From the NCBI GenBank assembly GCA_937893635.1, contig CALBGF010000009.1:1-36953 (forward strand): a DNA stretch of 36,953 nucleotides, written 5' to 3'. The notes beneath the pieces are model-generated. The model was not told the DNA's origin. It ran no database searches and saw nothing but the letters and a program-made list of their open reading frames with translations. The stretch's first letter is position 1, and every line of letters begins with the position of its first letter. Below are positions 18,301 through 25,730 of the stretch, in pieces. Source of the DNA: an uncultured Mollicutes bacterium (GTDB taxonomy: Bacteria > Bacillota_I > Bacilli_A > RFN20 > CAG-826). The position numbers and the translations under genes are program-made.

Positions 18301-19684
18301 TTATTATAACGGAATAAATGCTGAAAATGCTTTTGATACAAATAATCAAAATCATAGTATTGCGGGTGGATCTTATATTATTGCTAATGTTGGTAATTAT
18401 TTCTATGAAGAAGATGAAAAGGGAAACATTACATATATAAATGGTGATGCAGAAACAATTGGTAAAAATAAAGCATCATTACTTGAAAAACTTGAACATT
18501 ATTATGTTACTAGTGAAGATGGATCTATTTTATGGTCACAAGATGGAACAAGATTTTTAGTAAACACTAATGTATGTCAAGGTGCAGTAGGATATTACGC
18601 TAATAAAAAATTAGAACTATCTGATGTAGTAATTGATATTGATAATGATTATAGCACTATCACATTAGCGGGTATTGGAAGTAAAGGCGCAACGATTGAA
18701 GGTGCTGATCGCTTATTATTAACTGCTGCTGGACAATGCCGCAATACAGGATATGAATTATCCGCAGATGGAACAACTATTAAAGATTTAGGTGAAGGTC
18801 CAGTAAAAGTTGAACAAATTACTGGTGATATTACCATTAAATCAAAAGATGATTTTGAAGTTTATTGCTTAAATAGTTCAGGCAGAAGAACTAAACAAGC
18901 AAGTACAAGTAAGACAAGCGAAGGATTTACTGTAATTCATCTTCAACTTGGTGATAATGCGATGAACTATGAATTAGTTCGTAAAAATAAATCGCAAGAT
19001 ACTATCGTAAAATCGTATGATGATGTATATGGTGATATGATGAGTAAAGTAGAAAGCGTTAAAGATTACTTACCATCAATTACAGATAACTTATATATGC
19101 TTGATGAAGATGTTACTAGAGGTGATTATTTAGTAGCGTTAGTAAGAGGATTAAATCTTGAAAGTGAAGACGAAAAAGCTTACGCCGATGTATCAAGGTA
19201 TTATTATGGATATCAAGAGTTAAAAGTTGCGCGTGGACTATATTTAGTTGATGGAACACAAGTAAAAGCTTATGACGCAATGACTAAGTTAGATGCTTAT
19301 GTTGCGGCATATCGTGTTTTAAATCATTTTGGATTTAAATGTCATAAAGATTATTCGCTTATTTCTGAAGAACTTAAGAGCAGTTTAACTGAAGAACAAT
19401 TAGACGCTGTTGCAGGATTGTTAGGATCTAAATTTATTGATAAAGAAGATATTAATAATTTAACTTTAGAAAGCAAAATGACAAGAAAAGAGACAGTTAA
19501 TTTATTATTAGAACTTAAAGATTATAGTAACCATAATCAAGGAAAAGACAAAAATAGTAATGTTGGTTTAATTATTGGATTATCTATTGGTGGAGCAATC
19601 ATATTAGGAGGGGCAAGTTACGCATTGATAATGTTCTTTAAAAAAAGAAAATTAAATGCTAAAATAAGTAATGAAAAAGAATAG
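15398..19684 (+). CDS. Giant surface clan GH-A glycosidase with SLH-like repeats and C-terminal membrane anchor
   Basis: A 1428-residue exported protein. Order: signal peptide (1 to about 29, no lipobox); two beta-sandwich, CBM-like regions (about 40-235 and 265-490); a TIM barrel (about 515-960) opening with FWGINVSGQ and MGYNMVRLIDWD; a beta domain (about 970-1205); three SLH-like segments (about 1239-1385, e.g. VTRGDYLVALVRGL and MTRKETVNLLLELK); a transmembrane helix (about 1389-1412); and a Lys-rich tail. The likely acid/base is E692 in VANENN (Asn-Glu pair of clan A). The nucleophile is probably E889 or E892 in VNEANEAEP. I cannot assign a GH family. AAAGGAGG lies 8 bases before the ATG. 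Probably cuts polysaccharide at the cell surface. The overlapping downstream regulator gene suggests coupling. Confidence 0.75.
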   Translation: MKIANKLFLTALSFCSMIIGADGLNSFAKEPVIEVKAKENMLDGATVYQRMYEDNFVDGVNVVWNTSDLCGNDTEIKKDGNASWKVEVNPGNSYVEYYCEFPRVIDFRHGDAEGTDSTFKKVATIEFDVYLDCNPGWYNFFLLEHRGEEYKDKPINRQYNRSFVTLDKYIDYTLQKTWQHVQIPVSAFSASGNRANDTGTASEKCMVDLTNISGFGVCHMINNTGAGYFYYDNMEICLNNKPDDYLGCTMVRPDEFERLVKNNTIKMTPIDISALATTAFTGGEGKGWSGQGADNELTGFDMFGDVDFRGMKFNILDPNDHQFTSIALGSKNNMNIPKNSRNLYVESVEIPINQKADGLYMIHNTAWDGKRVAKYTYNYADGTSSTTDIIKGREIYDWWKSDESDVCPILWSGNNNEASTYSLGIKVNVFSFVNPNPNKTIKSLTCTIDSDTAVDLIAGITAVDCGGNGLYMQYLESKFNPDTTNWYNYELPNYSDYVGSALDVSYLLDKNIDENGYITTKGEYFVNEKDEVVNFWGINVSGQSFFGTSKEQIELLTDTIAAMGYNMVRLIDWDAGFYSPNIFGKNGSTSVVDSNSLDEFNYFWYCCKERGIYIDMVMLGGRYGSTLKSVGSFTDEEISDISSGFKFETYIDSRLVDGTKRLVKEVMTTTNKYTNTTLAEDKVLALMEVANENNLTDMYGYYTSSEQYEFVSDSYKLMFQNRFNEWLLKLYGSNDALKEAWKDKTGTGLVGLSRKENCEEGTVLISQNYLGSDYSAQRINDTFRFLYELQVNYYDDMYSWAKGSDGLNLHVGLCGTTNLPTGDLNDLYVNAAYDYIARHYYKSHPTTGTEFGVDTATGTVGSMVESMSGNIYGDAAKGDLVGSPYIVNEANEAEPNTHTAEYNIMTSAIFSLQGWSVCSFNLSTSPLDSQSNMITNAFQFVNHPTRMGTASSAALLYYSQAIAKNKENYYNGINAENAFDTNNQNHSIAGGSYIIANVGNYFYEEDEKGNITYINGDAETIGKNKASLLEKLEHYYVTSEDGSILWSQDGTRFLVNTNVCQGAVGYYANKKLELSDVVIDIDNDYSTITLAGIGSKGATIEGADRLLLTAAGQCRNTGYELSADGTTIKDLGEGPVKVEQITGDITIKSKDDFEVYCLNSSGRRTKQASTSKTSEGFTVIHLQLGDNAMNYELVRKNKSQDTIVKSYDDVYGDMMSKVESVKDYLPSITDNLYMLDEDVTRGDYLVALVRGLNLESEDEKAYADVSRYYYGYQELKVARGLYLVDGTQVKAYDAMTKLDAYVAAYRVLNHFGFKCHKDYSLISEELKSSLTEEQLDAVAGLLGSKFIDKEDINNLTLESKMTRKETVNLLLELKDYSNHNQGKDKNSNVGLIIGLSIGGAIILGGASYALIMFFKKRKLNAKISNEKE

Positions 19685-19694
19685 GGGAGAGTTT

Positions 19695-20558
19695 ATGGAT
19701 AATTGTTTTGTCAAAATGTGTGAAATAAAAAATGATTTGTCTACTTCAGAAAGAAAAATCGTTGATGCAATTATCGAAAATCCAAAAAAAGTTTGTTTGT
19801 ATTCTGTTACTGAATTAGCAGATTATTGTCATACATCACCAGCCACAATAACGAGAATGTGTAAATCATTAGGTTATTCTGGCTATCGTGATTTTATCAA
19901 ATGCTTAATGCTTGATGTATCTAATCGTACAATTACTAATGAATTTAGTAATGACTACGCTATGATTGATCCAGATGAATCATTAGAAGGTATTGTTAAT
20001 AAAGTAATATCTAACAATGCATTAGCAATTAAAAATAGTTATAAAATTGTTGATTTCAATGAATTACGTAAAGCAGTAAGTTTACTTTCTACAACCAAAA
20101 GAATTCATTTTTATGGCTTAGGTGGATCAAGCATTGCGGCTTTAGATGCTGAATGTAGATTTTTAAGAATAGGAAAAGATGCTCATGCTTTTACGGCTTA
20201 TCATGAACAAATATTTGCCTCTGCAAATTTAACTAAAGCTGATGTTGCTGTAATTATTTCTTATTCTGGTGAAACTAATGAAATACTTGATGTAGCAAAA
20301 TTATGCCAACAAGTAGGTACAAAAATCATATCAATTACAAGATATTCAAACAATTCTCTTAGCGAATTAGCGGATGTTAAACTTAAAACAACATCAATAG
20401 GTAATTCAATAAGAAGTGTAGCTTCTGGTGCGCAAATTGCTCAATTAAATATGGTTGATATTTTGTATTCTGCAGTTGCTATGAATAACTACGAAGAATT
20501 AGATAAACTATATCAATTAACGAATGAAATAATTAATAAGAGTAAAAAAACTTATTAG
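19695..20558 (+). CDS. RpiR/MurR-family transcriptional regulator
   Basis: A 287-residue sugar-phosphate-responsive regulator. Residues 1-77 are the RpiR helix-turn-helix domain (LSTSERKIVDAIIENP, then SPATITRMCKSLGYSGYRDF). Residues about 120-250 are a SIS sugar-phosphate-binding domain (YGLGGSSIAALDA, ISYSGETNE). The start is ATG 19695, because GGGGAG (19684-19689) lies 5 bases before it; the in-frame ATG at 19671 lies inside the previous gene without a ribosome site. It is the only DNA-binding regulator in the window, so it is the best candidate to bind the repeated GAAAATTATTTTC palindrome; that link is inference. Members may repress or activate. Confidence 0.9.
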   Translation: MDNCFVKMCEIKNDLSTSERKIVDAIIENPKKVCLYSVTELADYCHTSPATITRMCKSLGYSGYRDFIKCLMLDVSNRTITNEFSNDYAMIDPDESLEGIVNKVISNNALAIKNSYKIVDFNELRKAVSLLSTTKRIHFYGLGGSSIAALDAECRFLRIGKDAHAFTAYHEQIFASANLTKADVAVIISYSGETNEILDVAKLCQQVGTKIISITRYSNNSLSELADVKLKTTSIGNSIRSVASGAQIAQLNMVDILYSAVAMNNYEELDKLYQLTNEIINKSKKTY

Positions 20559-20569
20559 GAGAATTAAAC

Positions 20570-21253
20570 ATGTATAAAAACAAATATAAAAAAGCACTGA
20601 CATTTTCCTTTGATGATGGCACTGTTTTTGATAAGCATTTAGTAGAATTATTAAACAAATATGGAATGAAATGTACCTTTAATCTTAATAGTGGTAAAAT
20701 GACTCACGCAGATAACTGGGTTAATAAAAATGTAATCATTTCTCACTTAAATCGTACCGAAATTAAAGATATGTATAAAGGCCATGAAATTGCTAGTCAT
20801 AGTTTAACACATCCATTCTTTGATCGCTTAGATTATGAAACACAATTAAATGAAATTAAAACTGATATTGAAAATTTAGAATATTATTTTAATACAAAAA
20901 TCAAAGGATTTGCCTTACCATATGGTTGCTATAATGATGATACTTTAAAAGCATTAAAAGAATGTAATCTTCATTATAACCGCCTTGCTGGTACTACAAT
21001 GTCATTTGATAAACCAAAAGATTTAATGAAATTTAGTGGCACTTGTCATTTCCATAATCCAAAAATCATGGAATTAGCTAAACAATTTATTGAATTAAAC
21101 CCAGATGAAGAAAAAATATTTTATATTTGGGGACATAGTTATGAATTAGAAGTTGATAATTTATGGGAAGAGTTTGAGGAATTATTAAAATACTTAGCAA
21201 ATAGAGACGATATCTATTATTGTACTAATTCAGAAGCATTTCATATCGACTAA
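20570..21253 (+). CDS. Cytoplasmic NodB-like polysaccharide deacetylase
   Basis: A 227-residue protein with no signal peptide or membrane segment, unlike most deacetylases of this family. Motifs: SFDDGT (about 14-19), HSLTHP metal-binding His pair (about 76-81), LPYGCY, and a final WGHSYELE segment in place of the usual LxH motif. Together these suggest a metal-dependent deacetylase acting inside the cell, plausibly removing acetyl groups from imported oligosaccharides such as acetylated hemicellulose fragments. GGAG overlaps the RpiR stop. Last gene of the importer operon, followed by a terminator. Confidence 0.8.
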   Translation: MYKNKYKKALTFSFDDGTVFDKHLVELLNKYGMKCTFNLNSGKMTHADNWVNKNVIISHLNRTEIKDMYKGHEIASHSLTHPFFDRLDYETQLNEIKTDIENLEYYFNTKIKGFALPYGCYNDDTLKALKECNLHYNRLAGTTMSFDKPKDLMKFSGTCHFHNPKIMELAKQFIELNPDEEKIFYIWGHSYELEVDNLWEEFEELLKYLANRDDIYYCTNSEAFHID

Positions 21254-21257
21254 TTTA

Positions 21258-21287
21258 GCGGCACATTACGTGTCGTTTTCTTTTTTC
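21258..21287 (+). terminator. Terminator of the importer operon
   Basis: CGGCAC (21259-21264) pairs with GTGTCG (21270-21275) with one G-U pair and a 5-base loop, followed by TTTTCTTTTTT. Confidence 0.75.
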
Positions 21288-21296
21288 TTTCTTTGT

Positions 21297-21309
21297 GAAA
21301 ATTATTTTC
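21297..21309. promoter_or_regulatory. GAAAATTATTTTC palindrome, copy 2
   Basis: Perfect copy, extended to 15 bp by flanking T and A (TGAAAATTATTTTCA). Its centre is 60 bp upstream of the TATAAT at 21363. Confidence 0.8.
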
Positions 21310-21339
21310 ATATATAATTTGCTTTTGTTAAAAAAATTA

Positions 21340-21368
21340 TTGATACATATTTTATTCATCACTATAAT
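21340..21368 (+). promoter_or_regulatory. Strong sigma-A promoter of the two-module surface protein
   Basis: TTGATA (21340-21345), 17-bp spacer, TATAAT (21363-21368); start predicted near 21375. The best consensus promoter in the window, and the anchor for the spacing rule of the palindromes. Confidence 0.85.
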
Positions 21369-21373
21369 TACTT

Positions 21374-21387
21374 TGTAATCGCTTACA
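21374..21387. promoter_or_regulatory. cre site (CcpA operator)
   Basis: TGTAATCGCTTACA matches TGWNANCGNTNWCA fully. It covers the predicted transcription start (centre about +6), so CcpA binding would repress. Confidence 0.75.
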
Positions 21388-21401
21388 CAGGAGGATAATT
21401 T

Positions 21402-22808
21402 ATGAAAGCAAAACATTTGTTTGCAGTTATGTGTGCAGTTATGATGGGATTTAGCGTAGCAATTAATAATAAAGAAGAAGTTAAGAAAGCTGATGCTGAT
21501 GTTGTAGAAAAGAGTTTAACAATTTTTGAAAATGGTAGTTTCTATGATGATGGTGCACATAGTGGAGGATCTAGCATTACTGATGGTAATTGGTGTAATA
21601 GTGGCAGTTGGGCTACATCTATAGTTACTTTGAATTCTGTTATTGATTTATCATCTTATGAAAAGATAAATATAACATACACTAACACAGGAACTTCTGC
21701 TGCTTGGATTCAATTTGGAATGGGAAATATTAATGGTAATGAATATGACTTTTTCCAAACAGGTAAAAGTTTTGCTATTAGTGAAAAATCAAATGTTATA
21801 ACTATCGATATGAGTTTGTTTACATCTGCTACAAGTTTATCTTGTATTCAAAATGAAACAAAAGTGGAAAATAAACATCAAGGCATATCACTTGATATGA
21901 CTAAAATTCAAGGATTTAGTATGCAAGGAGATAATGTAGTGAGTGTTTCCAAAATAGTTGTAACAAAAAATGTTACAATTGATGTTACATCAAAAGAAAT
22001 TGCTATTTTAAAAGATGGAAAGACATATAGCAGTTTTGATTCTACAAAAGGAATTGTTTCATCAAATTTGACTGATGGAATTTGGGCTAATAATGCTGCA
22101 TGGGCTCATTCAAGAATAATATTTGATACACCTTTAGATTTAACTTATTTTGAAACAATTGAAATTAAATATACAGCAACTGCAACTGCTACATGGGCAA
22201 AAAGCGGAGAATTTGGTATTGGAAATAAAGGCGGAGAAGGAACTACCTTTGAATATGATTACGTAGCTATCACTAAAGATATAGATGTTACTGGTGCAGA
22301 AGCCACGATGGTTTTGAATATTGCTGACTATTTAACAACTAATGTTACATGTACTTGGACCGATGATCATTCAGATACTTTACTGGATGTGAGTAAAATT
22401 CAAGGCATTAGTGTTAAAGCAGGTGCAATTAATTTAAATATTACAAGTATTATTGCTAAAAGTTCTCTATTATCTTTAGTTGAAAAATTAGACACATTTA
22501 ATTTATGTGATGCAACCATCGAACAAATTCAAGCAATGATTGAAGAATATAATTTAGTGCTTACCAAAAATCCTAATGCAAGTAATTATCAGCTTGATGA
22601 GAATACTACTTTAGCTCAAAGAATGGATTATATGGAAATGATTCTAAATAAAAAGGCAGCTAATTCTAGTCAAACAGTGGGTTCTGGAGTTGTTATTCAA
22701 ACTAACAAAACAGGCAAAGAGTCATTAATTGCATTAATTGCAATATTAGGAATTCTTTCAGTTAGTGCTTATTACTTTATTGAAAAAAGAAAAGTTTCTA
22801 ATAAATAA
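21402..22808 (+). CDS. Membrane-anchored surface protein with two CBM-like beta-sandwich modules
   Basis: A 468-residue exported protein: signal peptide (1 to about 33), module A (about 36-185), module B (about 190-345), a helical spacer (about 350-435), a transmembrane helix (about 440-461) and a basic tail EKRKVSNK. The modules are related to each other: each has a start like IFENG or ILKDG, a TDGxW motif, a DLS-Y / DLT-F strand, a Y/FG-IGN segment, an EYDY/F segment and a closing D-KIQG strand pair. The same module recurs in the 32026-35148 protein. No catalytic motif and no LPXTG signal. A carbohydrate-binding role is inferred from context and fold-like pattern only. AGGAGGA precedes the ATG. 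Monocistronic, with its own promoter, cre site and terminator. Confidence 0.75.
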   Translation: MKAKHLFAVMCAVMMGFSVAINNKEEVKKADADVVEKSLTIFENGSFYDDGAHSGGSSITDGNWCNSGSWATSIVTLNSVIDLSSYEKINITYTNTGTSAAWIQFGMGNINGNEYDFFQTGKSFAISEKSNVITIDMSLFTSATSLSCIQNETKVENKHQGISLDMTKIQGFSMQGDNVVSVSKIVVTKNVTIDVTSKEIAILKDGKTYSSFDSTKGIVSSNLTDGIWANNAAWAHSRIIFDTPLDLTYFETIEIKYTATATATWAKSGEFGIGNKGGEGTTFEYDYVAITKDIDVTGAEATMVLNIADYLTTNVTCTWTDDHSDTLLDVSKIQGISVKAGAINLNITSIIAKSSLLSLVEKLDTFNLCDATIEQIQAMIEEYNLVLTKNPNASNYQLDENTTLAQRMDYMEMILNKKAANSSQTVGSGVVIQTNKTGKESLIALIAILGILSVSAYYFIEKRKVSNK

Positions 22809-22823
22809 TTAAAAGTTTAAAAG

Positions 22824-22850
22824 ACTAAGCCAACAAAGCTTAGTTTTTTT
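22824..22850 (+). terminator. Terminator after the two-module surface protein
   Basis: ACTAAGC (22824-22830) and GCTTAGT (22838-22844) form a 7-bp stem with a 7-base loop, followed by seven T. Confidence 0.85.
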
Positions 22851-22863
22851 GTGCATTTAAAAC

Positions 22864-22876
22864 GAAAATTATTTTC
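22864..22876. promoter_or_regulatory. GAAAATTATTTTC palindrome, copy 3
   Basis: Perfect copy; centre 59 bp upstream of the -10 box at 22929, upstream of the isomerase-kinase-phosphorylase operon. Confidence 0.78.
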
Positions 22877-22905
22877 TTTAAATGTCTAAAGTAATGAAAA
22901 AAATA

Positions 22906-22934
22906 TTGTAAGAAGTTTATATGATTGTTAAAAT
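22906..22934 (+). promoter_or_regulatory. Sigma-A-type promoter of the GH94 operon
   Basis: TTGTAA (22906-22911), 17-bp spacer, TAAAAT (22929-22934). Predicted start near 22941 and a leader of about 63 bases. Confidence 0.6.
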
Positions 22935-22949
22935 GTTATTAAGCAAAAG

Positions 22950-22972
22950 AATATTTATTTTTAATAAATATT
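22950..22972. promoter_or_regulatory. Perfect inverted repeat in the leader of the GH94 operon
   Basis: AATATTTATT (22950-22959) and AATAAATATT (22963-22972) flank TTT. It sits at about +20, where the other units carry a cre-like site. It could be an operator for a different regulator or a weak leader hairpin; the A/T-only stem makes the hairpin unstable. Confidence 0.45.
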
Positions 22973-23003
22973 ACTCTTTAAATTATTGTTTTAGGAGGTA
23001 CTT

Positions 23004-24293
23004 ATGGCTCAAGTTCGTATAGAAAATGTAAATAAAATTTACCCTAATGGTGCCCAAGCAGTTTTTGATTTTAATCTTGATATTAATGACCATGAATTTA
23101 TTGCTTTTGTTGGCCCATCAGGATGTGGTAAATCAACAACACTACGTATGATCGCGGGTTTAGAAGATATTACATCAGGCAAAGTATATATTGATGGAAA
23201 GTTAGTAAATTATGTTCAACCAAAAGATCGACATATCGCCATGGTGTTTCAAAGTTATGCTTTATATCCAAATATGTCAGTGTATGACAACTTAGCTTTT
23301 GGATTAAAAATGCGTAAAAGAAAATATCCTTTACTTGATAAAGAGAATAAACAAGTAATTGGAATTGATAATAAAGAAGTCAAAGAATTAACTAAAGAAC
23401 TTAAATTTTATGAACGTCGTTTGAAAATAGCTAAAGACGAAACTAAAAAAAGTGAAATGCAAAATAAGATTTCTGTTTTAGAAAAAGAATTAAATGGAGC
23501 TAAAACAAGCGAAGTTCCTTTGTATCATTTAAGATATATGACAAAAGCTGAAATCCATGAAAAAGTAATGGAAGCGGCAAAGATATTACAAATTGAAGAA
23601 TATTTAGCTAGAAAACCAAAAGCTTTATCTGGCGGACAACGTCAAAGAGTGGCAATTGGTAGAGCAATTGTTCGTCATCCTAAACTATTTTTAATGGATG
23701 AACCACTTAGTAATTTGGATGCTAAGCTTAGACTTCAAATGCGTCAAGAAATTTTAAGAATACATAACGCAATAAATGCCACAACCATTTACGTTACTCA
23801 TGATCAAACTGAAGCAATGACAATGGCTAGCCGTATCGTTGTTATGTCAAAAGGACACATTCAACAAATTGGTGAACCACGTGAAATTTATGAACATCCG
23901 AAAAATAAATATGTTGCTTCATTTATTGGAACTCCGGCGATGAACTTCATTGATGGAAAAGTAAATAAAGAAAATATTATAATAAATGACAAAATATTAA
24001 TTTTAGATGATGATAAAAAAAGTAAACTCAGTAGTTATAACGAAAAAGAAGTTTGTGTTGGAATAAGACCAGAAGCAATTGAGTTTAGTGATGATGGTTT
24101 ATTTGAATGTAAAGTTGATACTGTTGAACTTGTAGGCGTTGAAAAATTAGTGCACTTTAAATTTAACGATTTATATTTTATAGCTAAAGTTAAAAATAAT
24201 GTAAATATAAAAGTAAATGAAATAAGAAAATTTAATTTTAAAACCAAATATCTTCATGTATTTGATAAAGAAAGCGAAGAAGCTTTATTTTAG
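23004..24293 (+). CDS. ABC sugar importer ATPase, MsmK/UgpC type, with long helical insertion
   Basis: A 429-residue ATPase of the CUT1 class, energising sugar permeases. Walker A GPSGCGKST (about 38-46), Q-loop FQSYALYP, signature LSGGQRQR (about 208-215), Walker B LFLMDEP, H-loop VTHDQTEA, then the C-terminal regulatory OB-like domain (from about 300, with IGTPAMNF and GIRPEAIEF). The usual helical subdomain is enlarged by about 70 residues (about 105-175), rich in Lys and Glu with a coiled-coil look (LTKELKFYERRLKI, NKISVLEKELN). AGGAGG precedes the ATG. First gene of its operon; expected partner of the permeases at 8199 and 9173. Confidence 0.9.
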   Translation: MAQVRIENVNKIYPNGAQAVFDFNLDINDHEFIAFVGPSGCGKSTTLRMIAGLEDITSGKVYIDGKLVNYVQPKDRHIAMVFQSYALYPNMSVYDNLAFGLKMRKRKYPLLDKENKQVIGIDNKEVKELTKELKFYERRLKIAKDETKKSEMQNKISVLEKELNGAKTSEVPLYHLRYMTKAEIHEKVMEAAKILQIEEYLARKPKALSGGQRQRVAIGRAIVRHPKLFLMDEPLSNLDAKLRLQMRQEILRIHNAINATTIYVTHDQTEAMTMASRIVVMSKGHIQQIGEPREIYEHPKNKYVASFIGTPAMNFIDGKVNKENIIINDKILILDDDKKSKLSSYNEKEVCVGIRPEAIEFSDDGLFECKVDTVELVGVEKLVHFKFNDLYFIAKVKNNVNIKVNEIRKFNFKTKYLHVFDKESEEALF

Positions 24294-24311
24294 AAAGGTG
24301 ATGTAATTATT

Positions 24312-25730
24312 ATGAAAACAAAAATGCCAAAGATCGGAATTATCCTTGTTTCTCCTCCAAGATTTCATGATTTAGGAGTTGGAACGAAAAATGGACCTTA
24401 TTCAGAAAGAAAAGAAAAAGTAGCCCAAGAACTTTTAACGCATTTTGATTATGCTGAGACTATTTTCCCAGGAATTATTTATTCTAAAGAAGATATGGAA
24501 AAAGCTATTGTTCAAATGAAAAGCGAAGATGTTGATATGATTTTTGCTCATTTCTTATCATGGGCTGATGACTTTGCTTGGGTAAGATTTTTAAGAGATA
24601 TTGGTGATATGCCAATAATGTACGCTACTATCGTAAGAGATAAATTAGGATTTGAAAATTCATTTACTGAAGATTCATTTATTGAATTTTTAACAGCTGG
24701 TGGATTAGTAGGATCATTAGAAGGATCTGGCGATATTGCAAGATTAAAGAAAGGACAAGTAAAAATTGTTCTAGGCTCAAAAGAAGAAGTAATGTCGGCG
24801 TGTAAAGAAATGGCACAAATTTGTGCTTTACGCCATGAATTACGTCATAGAAGCATTGCATTACTTCCATCATTTAATGAAGCAATGTGGTCTACTTATG
24901 TTGATCCATATGATATATTTACTAAAATCGGTCCAGAAATTCGCTTCTTATCAATTGTAGAATTAAGCGAAATTATGGATGCTATTGACGATGAAGAATG
25001 TAATAAACTAACAAAAGAAATTTTATCTAAATATGAAGTTAAAGGAACAATTGATGAAGAAAAAATGGCAGCTTCAGTTAAAGGAAGTCTAGCTCTAGAA
25101 AAAATTGCTCGTAAATATGATTCAGAATTATTAGTATTAAATGATATTGATAAAGTCTTGCAACGCACAATAGGTTTAAGACCAGGATTTACACCATGTC
25201 CAGGCACTGATGATGTTTTAGTTGTTCCTGAAGGTGATATTGGTGCTGGTTTATGTGCTTATATTTTGAAAAAGTTAACATCACAACATGTTTCATTTAT
25301 TGAACCATTCCATATTGATGCTCAAACTGGTACATTTGCAGCGGGTCACGCTGGACCTAATGATTATACCGATGAATTAGGAAAAACGATGATTGCCACT
25401 GATACAAGATTTGCTAAATCTAATCTTAAATATGCCGGTGCGCCATTTGCTAACCATGTTTTCTCTCCAGGAGAAAAAACAATGATTCATCTTTCTGAAA
25501 ATAATGGTCGCTTTAAATTAGTTGCTACAACTGTAGAAGTATTAGAAAGTGATCATTTCTTAGATGGATATTCACATGGATTATTTAAACCTCATATGCC
25601 AGTAAATGAATTTTTCCAAAAGCTATTAGAAATAGGCGTAACTCAACACTATGCCATAACTGCGGGTAATTTATTAAGCAAAATGCGTCTTTTAGCGGAA
25701 ATAATGGGATTTGATTATTATGAAATTTAA
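24312..25730 (+). CDS. L-arabinose/L-fucose isomerase-family ketol isomerase
   Basis: A 472-residue cytoplasmic isomerase interconverting an aldose and a ketose. Four metal-ligand positions align with those known for E. coli AraA (E306, E333, H350, H450): E307 in VPEGDIG, E331 in FIEPFHID, H346 in AAGHAG and H446 in VTQHYAI. The N-terminal half is divergent from AraA, so the substrate may be L-arabinose, L-fucose, D-galactose, D-mannose or another aldose. There is no ribulokinase, fuculokinase or aldolase beside it; instead a ROK kinase overlaps its end by 11 bases, suggesting isomerisation then phosphorylation (or the reverse order) of one sugar. Confidence 0.8.
   Translation: MKTKMPKIGIILVSPPRFHDLGVGTKNGPYSERKEKVAQELLTHFDYAETIFPGIIYSKEDMEKAIVQMKSEDVDMIFAHFLSWADDFAWVRFLRDIGDMPIMYATIVRDKLGFENSFTEDSFIEFLTAGGLVGSLEGSGDIARLKKGQVKIVLGSKEEVMSACKEMAQICALRHELRHRSIALLPSFNEAMWSTYVDPYDIFTKIGPEIRFLSIVELSEIMDAIDDEECNKLTKEILSKYEVKGTIDEEKMAASVKGSLALEKIARKYDSELLVLNDIDKVLQRTIGLRPGFTPCPGTDDVLVVPEGDIGAGLCAYILKKLTSQHVSFIEPFHIDAQTGTFAAGHAGPNDYTDELGKTMIATDTRFAKSNLKYAGAPFANHVFSPGEKTMIHLSENNGRFKLVATTVEVLESDHFLDGYSHGLFKPHMPVNEFFQKLLEIGVTQHYAITAGNLLSKMRLLAEIMGFDYYEI

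Noticed and set aside
22679..22808. LPXTG sortase signal in the C-terminus of the two-module surface protein
   Set aside because: The hydrophobic helix and basic tail fit, but no LPXTG-like pentapeptide precedes it; the same holds for the 32026 and 15398 proteins.
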